In this document: piece by piece, positions 62,696 to 64,000 of the stretch | Position numbering within the stretch: the first letter of the stretch is position 1 | Layout of the letters: the number at the start of each line of letters is the position of its first letter | Assembly (NCBI GenBank): GCA_964035575.1 | Contig: OZ037897.1 | Span: 1,116,001 to 1,180,000, forward strand | DNA: 64,000 bases | DNA from: Rhynchopus sp. YZ270_cl-10 | Taxonomy: Eukaryota > Euglenozoa > Diplonemea > Diplonemida > Diplonemidae | Direction of reading: 5' to 3' | The notes under the pieces: model-generated | Told to the model about the DNA's origin: nothing | The model's database searches: none | What the model saw: the letters and a program-made list of their open reading frames with translations, nothing else | Translations under genes and position numbers: made by a program

Positions 62696-64000
62696 ATGTC
62701 GAAGCTTCCTCTGATGCCCGGGACGAATGAGTTAGTGCACGGGGATATGTTGCGCACGAACTACAGACGGTGTCAGAACCTTGTAGGGATGTACAGTATG
62801 TGAACACACCCCCTTTTCCCAAGAGATTGGACAACAAACACACTACCCCCACCACACAGCCGGTGCTAAGCCCAAAGGCGACCCTAGCGCGGACACGTAT
62901 CTCCTGCAGTCCAGTATTGGTACGACGAACGGCGCTGTGCCGCCTTCGTACCTCGCAATGGAGCGCAAGGTGCTGCGCTTCAAGGCGTACTTCCGCGAGG
63001 GTGTGCACGAGAGTGCGATTGAAACAGAGCGCGTGCGGCAGTGTCTTGTGTACTTCTTTTTGGAAGACGAGAGTGCGGCAGTGGTGGAGCCGCGTCAGCC
63101 CAACAGCGGCATGAGTCAGGGTACAATCATCAAACGCCACAAGGTTGTGAAGGATGGTCACGTGCCGCTTGCGGTCAGCGACCTGGGCCTAGGCCGTGAC
63201 GTGCACATCTACGGCAAGGTGTTCCGCATCTACGACTGCGACGCCTTCACACGAAGCTACTACGAGCACATCGGCACACCCTTGGGAGAGGCAGAGACGT
63301 GCCCCGAGAACAGCATCGCAAAGCCAGGGGCAAAGCACCGCCCCGAGAAGCTCTCCTCAGGCAAGACCGCAGCCGCAGGCGGGTCCTCTGCGACACGCGA
63401 GGAGGTTAACCAGACGACGCAGTTCCTCATGCATGACAGGAAGGTGCTCCGCTTCAAGTCGTACTGGGACGAGATGTCGAACAACGGCCCCGAGCGCCGC
63501 ATGTTCAACCTATACTACTTCCTCTCGGACGACTGCTTTGAGGTCATCGAGGTGCTGCACAGCAACAGCGGGCGCGACCCGTTCCCCTCCTTTGTGCGCA
63601 GGCGGAAGTGTCCGAAGCAGCAGCAGATCGCGTCACTGACGTTTGCGAAGGACCAGCAGGAGAATTACACACATGCGGACCTGTTCCTGGGGCAGGAGCT
63701 TGTCATCTGCGGGAAGAAGTTTCTGCTGTGCGACTGCGACACGTTCACACGCGACTTCCTTGCGGAAAAGCACGGCCGCAGTGGTGAGGAGCTGCGTGCA
63801 CGCGACTGCGCTGTGCCGAAGAAGGCGCTTCCGAAGCACCGCACCCCACCGCACAACGGCTTCGGCGACGAGGACGACTCGCTGCGCTCCTGCAAGCGCC
63901 TCACCGCGCAGTGCCCTGTCAAGGACGTGCGGCAGTACATCGACGCAAGCCAGGACGTGCTGAAGTTCTCCCTCGAGCGCATCTCCAGCGCCAAGCAGAT
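62696..64000 (+). CDS. DM10-domain axonemal protein (EFHC1/Rib72-like), 5' part, runs off window
   Basis: Exon 1 is 62696-62795 and exon 2 starts at 62860; intron of 64 nt with donor GTATGTG and acceptor CACACAG, junction codon A|CC in phase. The N-terminus (LPLMPGTNE, then RRCQNLVG) matches the EFHC1/EFHC2 opening. First DM10 domain at about residues 68-180 (ERKVLRFKAYFREG, LVYFFLEDESAAVVEP, VHIYGKVFRIYDCDAFTRSYY), second at about 221-330 (DRKVLRFKSYWDEM, FNLYYFLSDDCFEVIEV, LVICGKKFLLCDCDTFTRDF), third beginning near 399 (DVLKFSLERI). EFHC1/Rib72 proteins are microtubule inner proteins of ciliary doublets. Codon bias is strong. Confidence 0.93.

Overview
This is a gene-sparse stretch of a nuclear genome from a flagellated single-celled eukaryote. 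The axonemal DM10/EFHC1-like gene at the right edge implies a cilium. Every confident host gene is on the + strand, most start codons sit just downstream of a pyrimidine tract and an AG, and the receptor cyclase at 26844-29861 resembles trypanosome receptor adenylate cyclases. These three traits together suggest Euglenozoa. Several genes have ordinary cis introns, mostly with GTATG donors, which argues against a trypanosomatid and leaves a diplonemid or another free-living relative as the best guess. That placement is inference; no spliced leader or rRNA was found.

Layout. 1-4.7 kb: 3' part of a DEAH-box helicase, a small two-exon gene and a 715-aa unknown. 4.9-21 kb: a direct tandem duplication of a four-pass membrane protein gene with its 3' flank. 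Each copy was later hit by different transposons, so each copy preserves empty sites for the other. 21-30 kb: an antisense fragment of a BMT5-like methyltransferase, a nucleotide-sugar transporter, a BFR1-like coiled-coil protein and a receptor-type adenylate cyclase. 30-41 kb: no host gene; hAT-type elements, a LINE-like 3' end and dispersed short modules. 41-46 kb: a ubiquitin-like/WD40 protein and a five-exon cyclic-nucleotide-gated channel. 47-50 kb: a Mutator-like and a hAT-type element. 50-64 kb: MeaB/MMAA GTPase, a triple-YbjQ-domain protein, a 1037-aa coiled-coil protein, a Ttd14/NadR-like ATPase and the DM10 protein, which runs off the window.

Functionally the cyclase and channel could form a cAMP signalling pair, and MeaB points to methylmalonyl-CoA mutase in the mitochondrion. 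The cyclase ectodomain is a 5'-nucleotidase fold that appears to have lost its metal-binding motifs, so it may be a ligand sensor.

The two most unusual signals are in non-coding DNA. First, a set of 40-120 bp modules with T-rich tails, nearly all in the same orientation as the genes, fills the intergenic spaces, often just upstream of start codons and also inside an intron. Second, transposon families with different termini share one internal core sequence. At least ten elements have terminal inverted repeats with matching target-site duplications, including a family with 5-bp duplications whose members shrink to 57 bp, and a three-level nest whose outer hAT duplication becomes perfect once the inner piggyBac element is subtracted.
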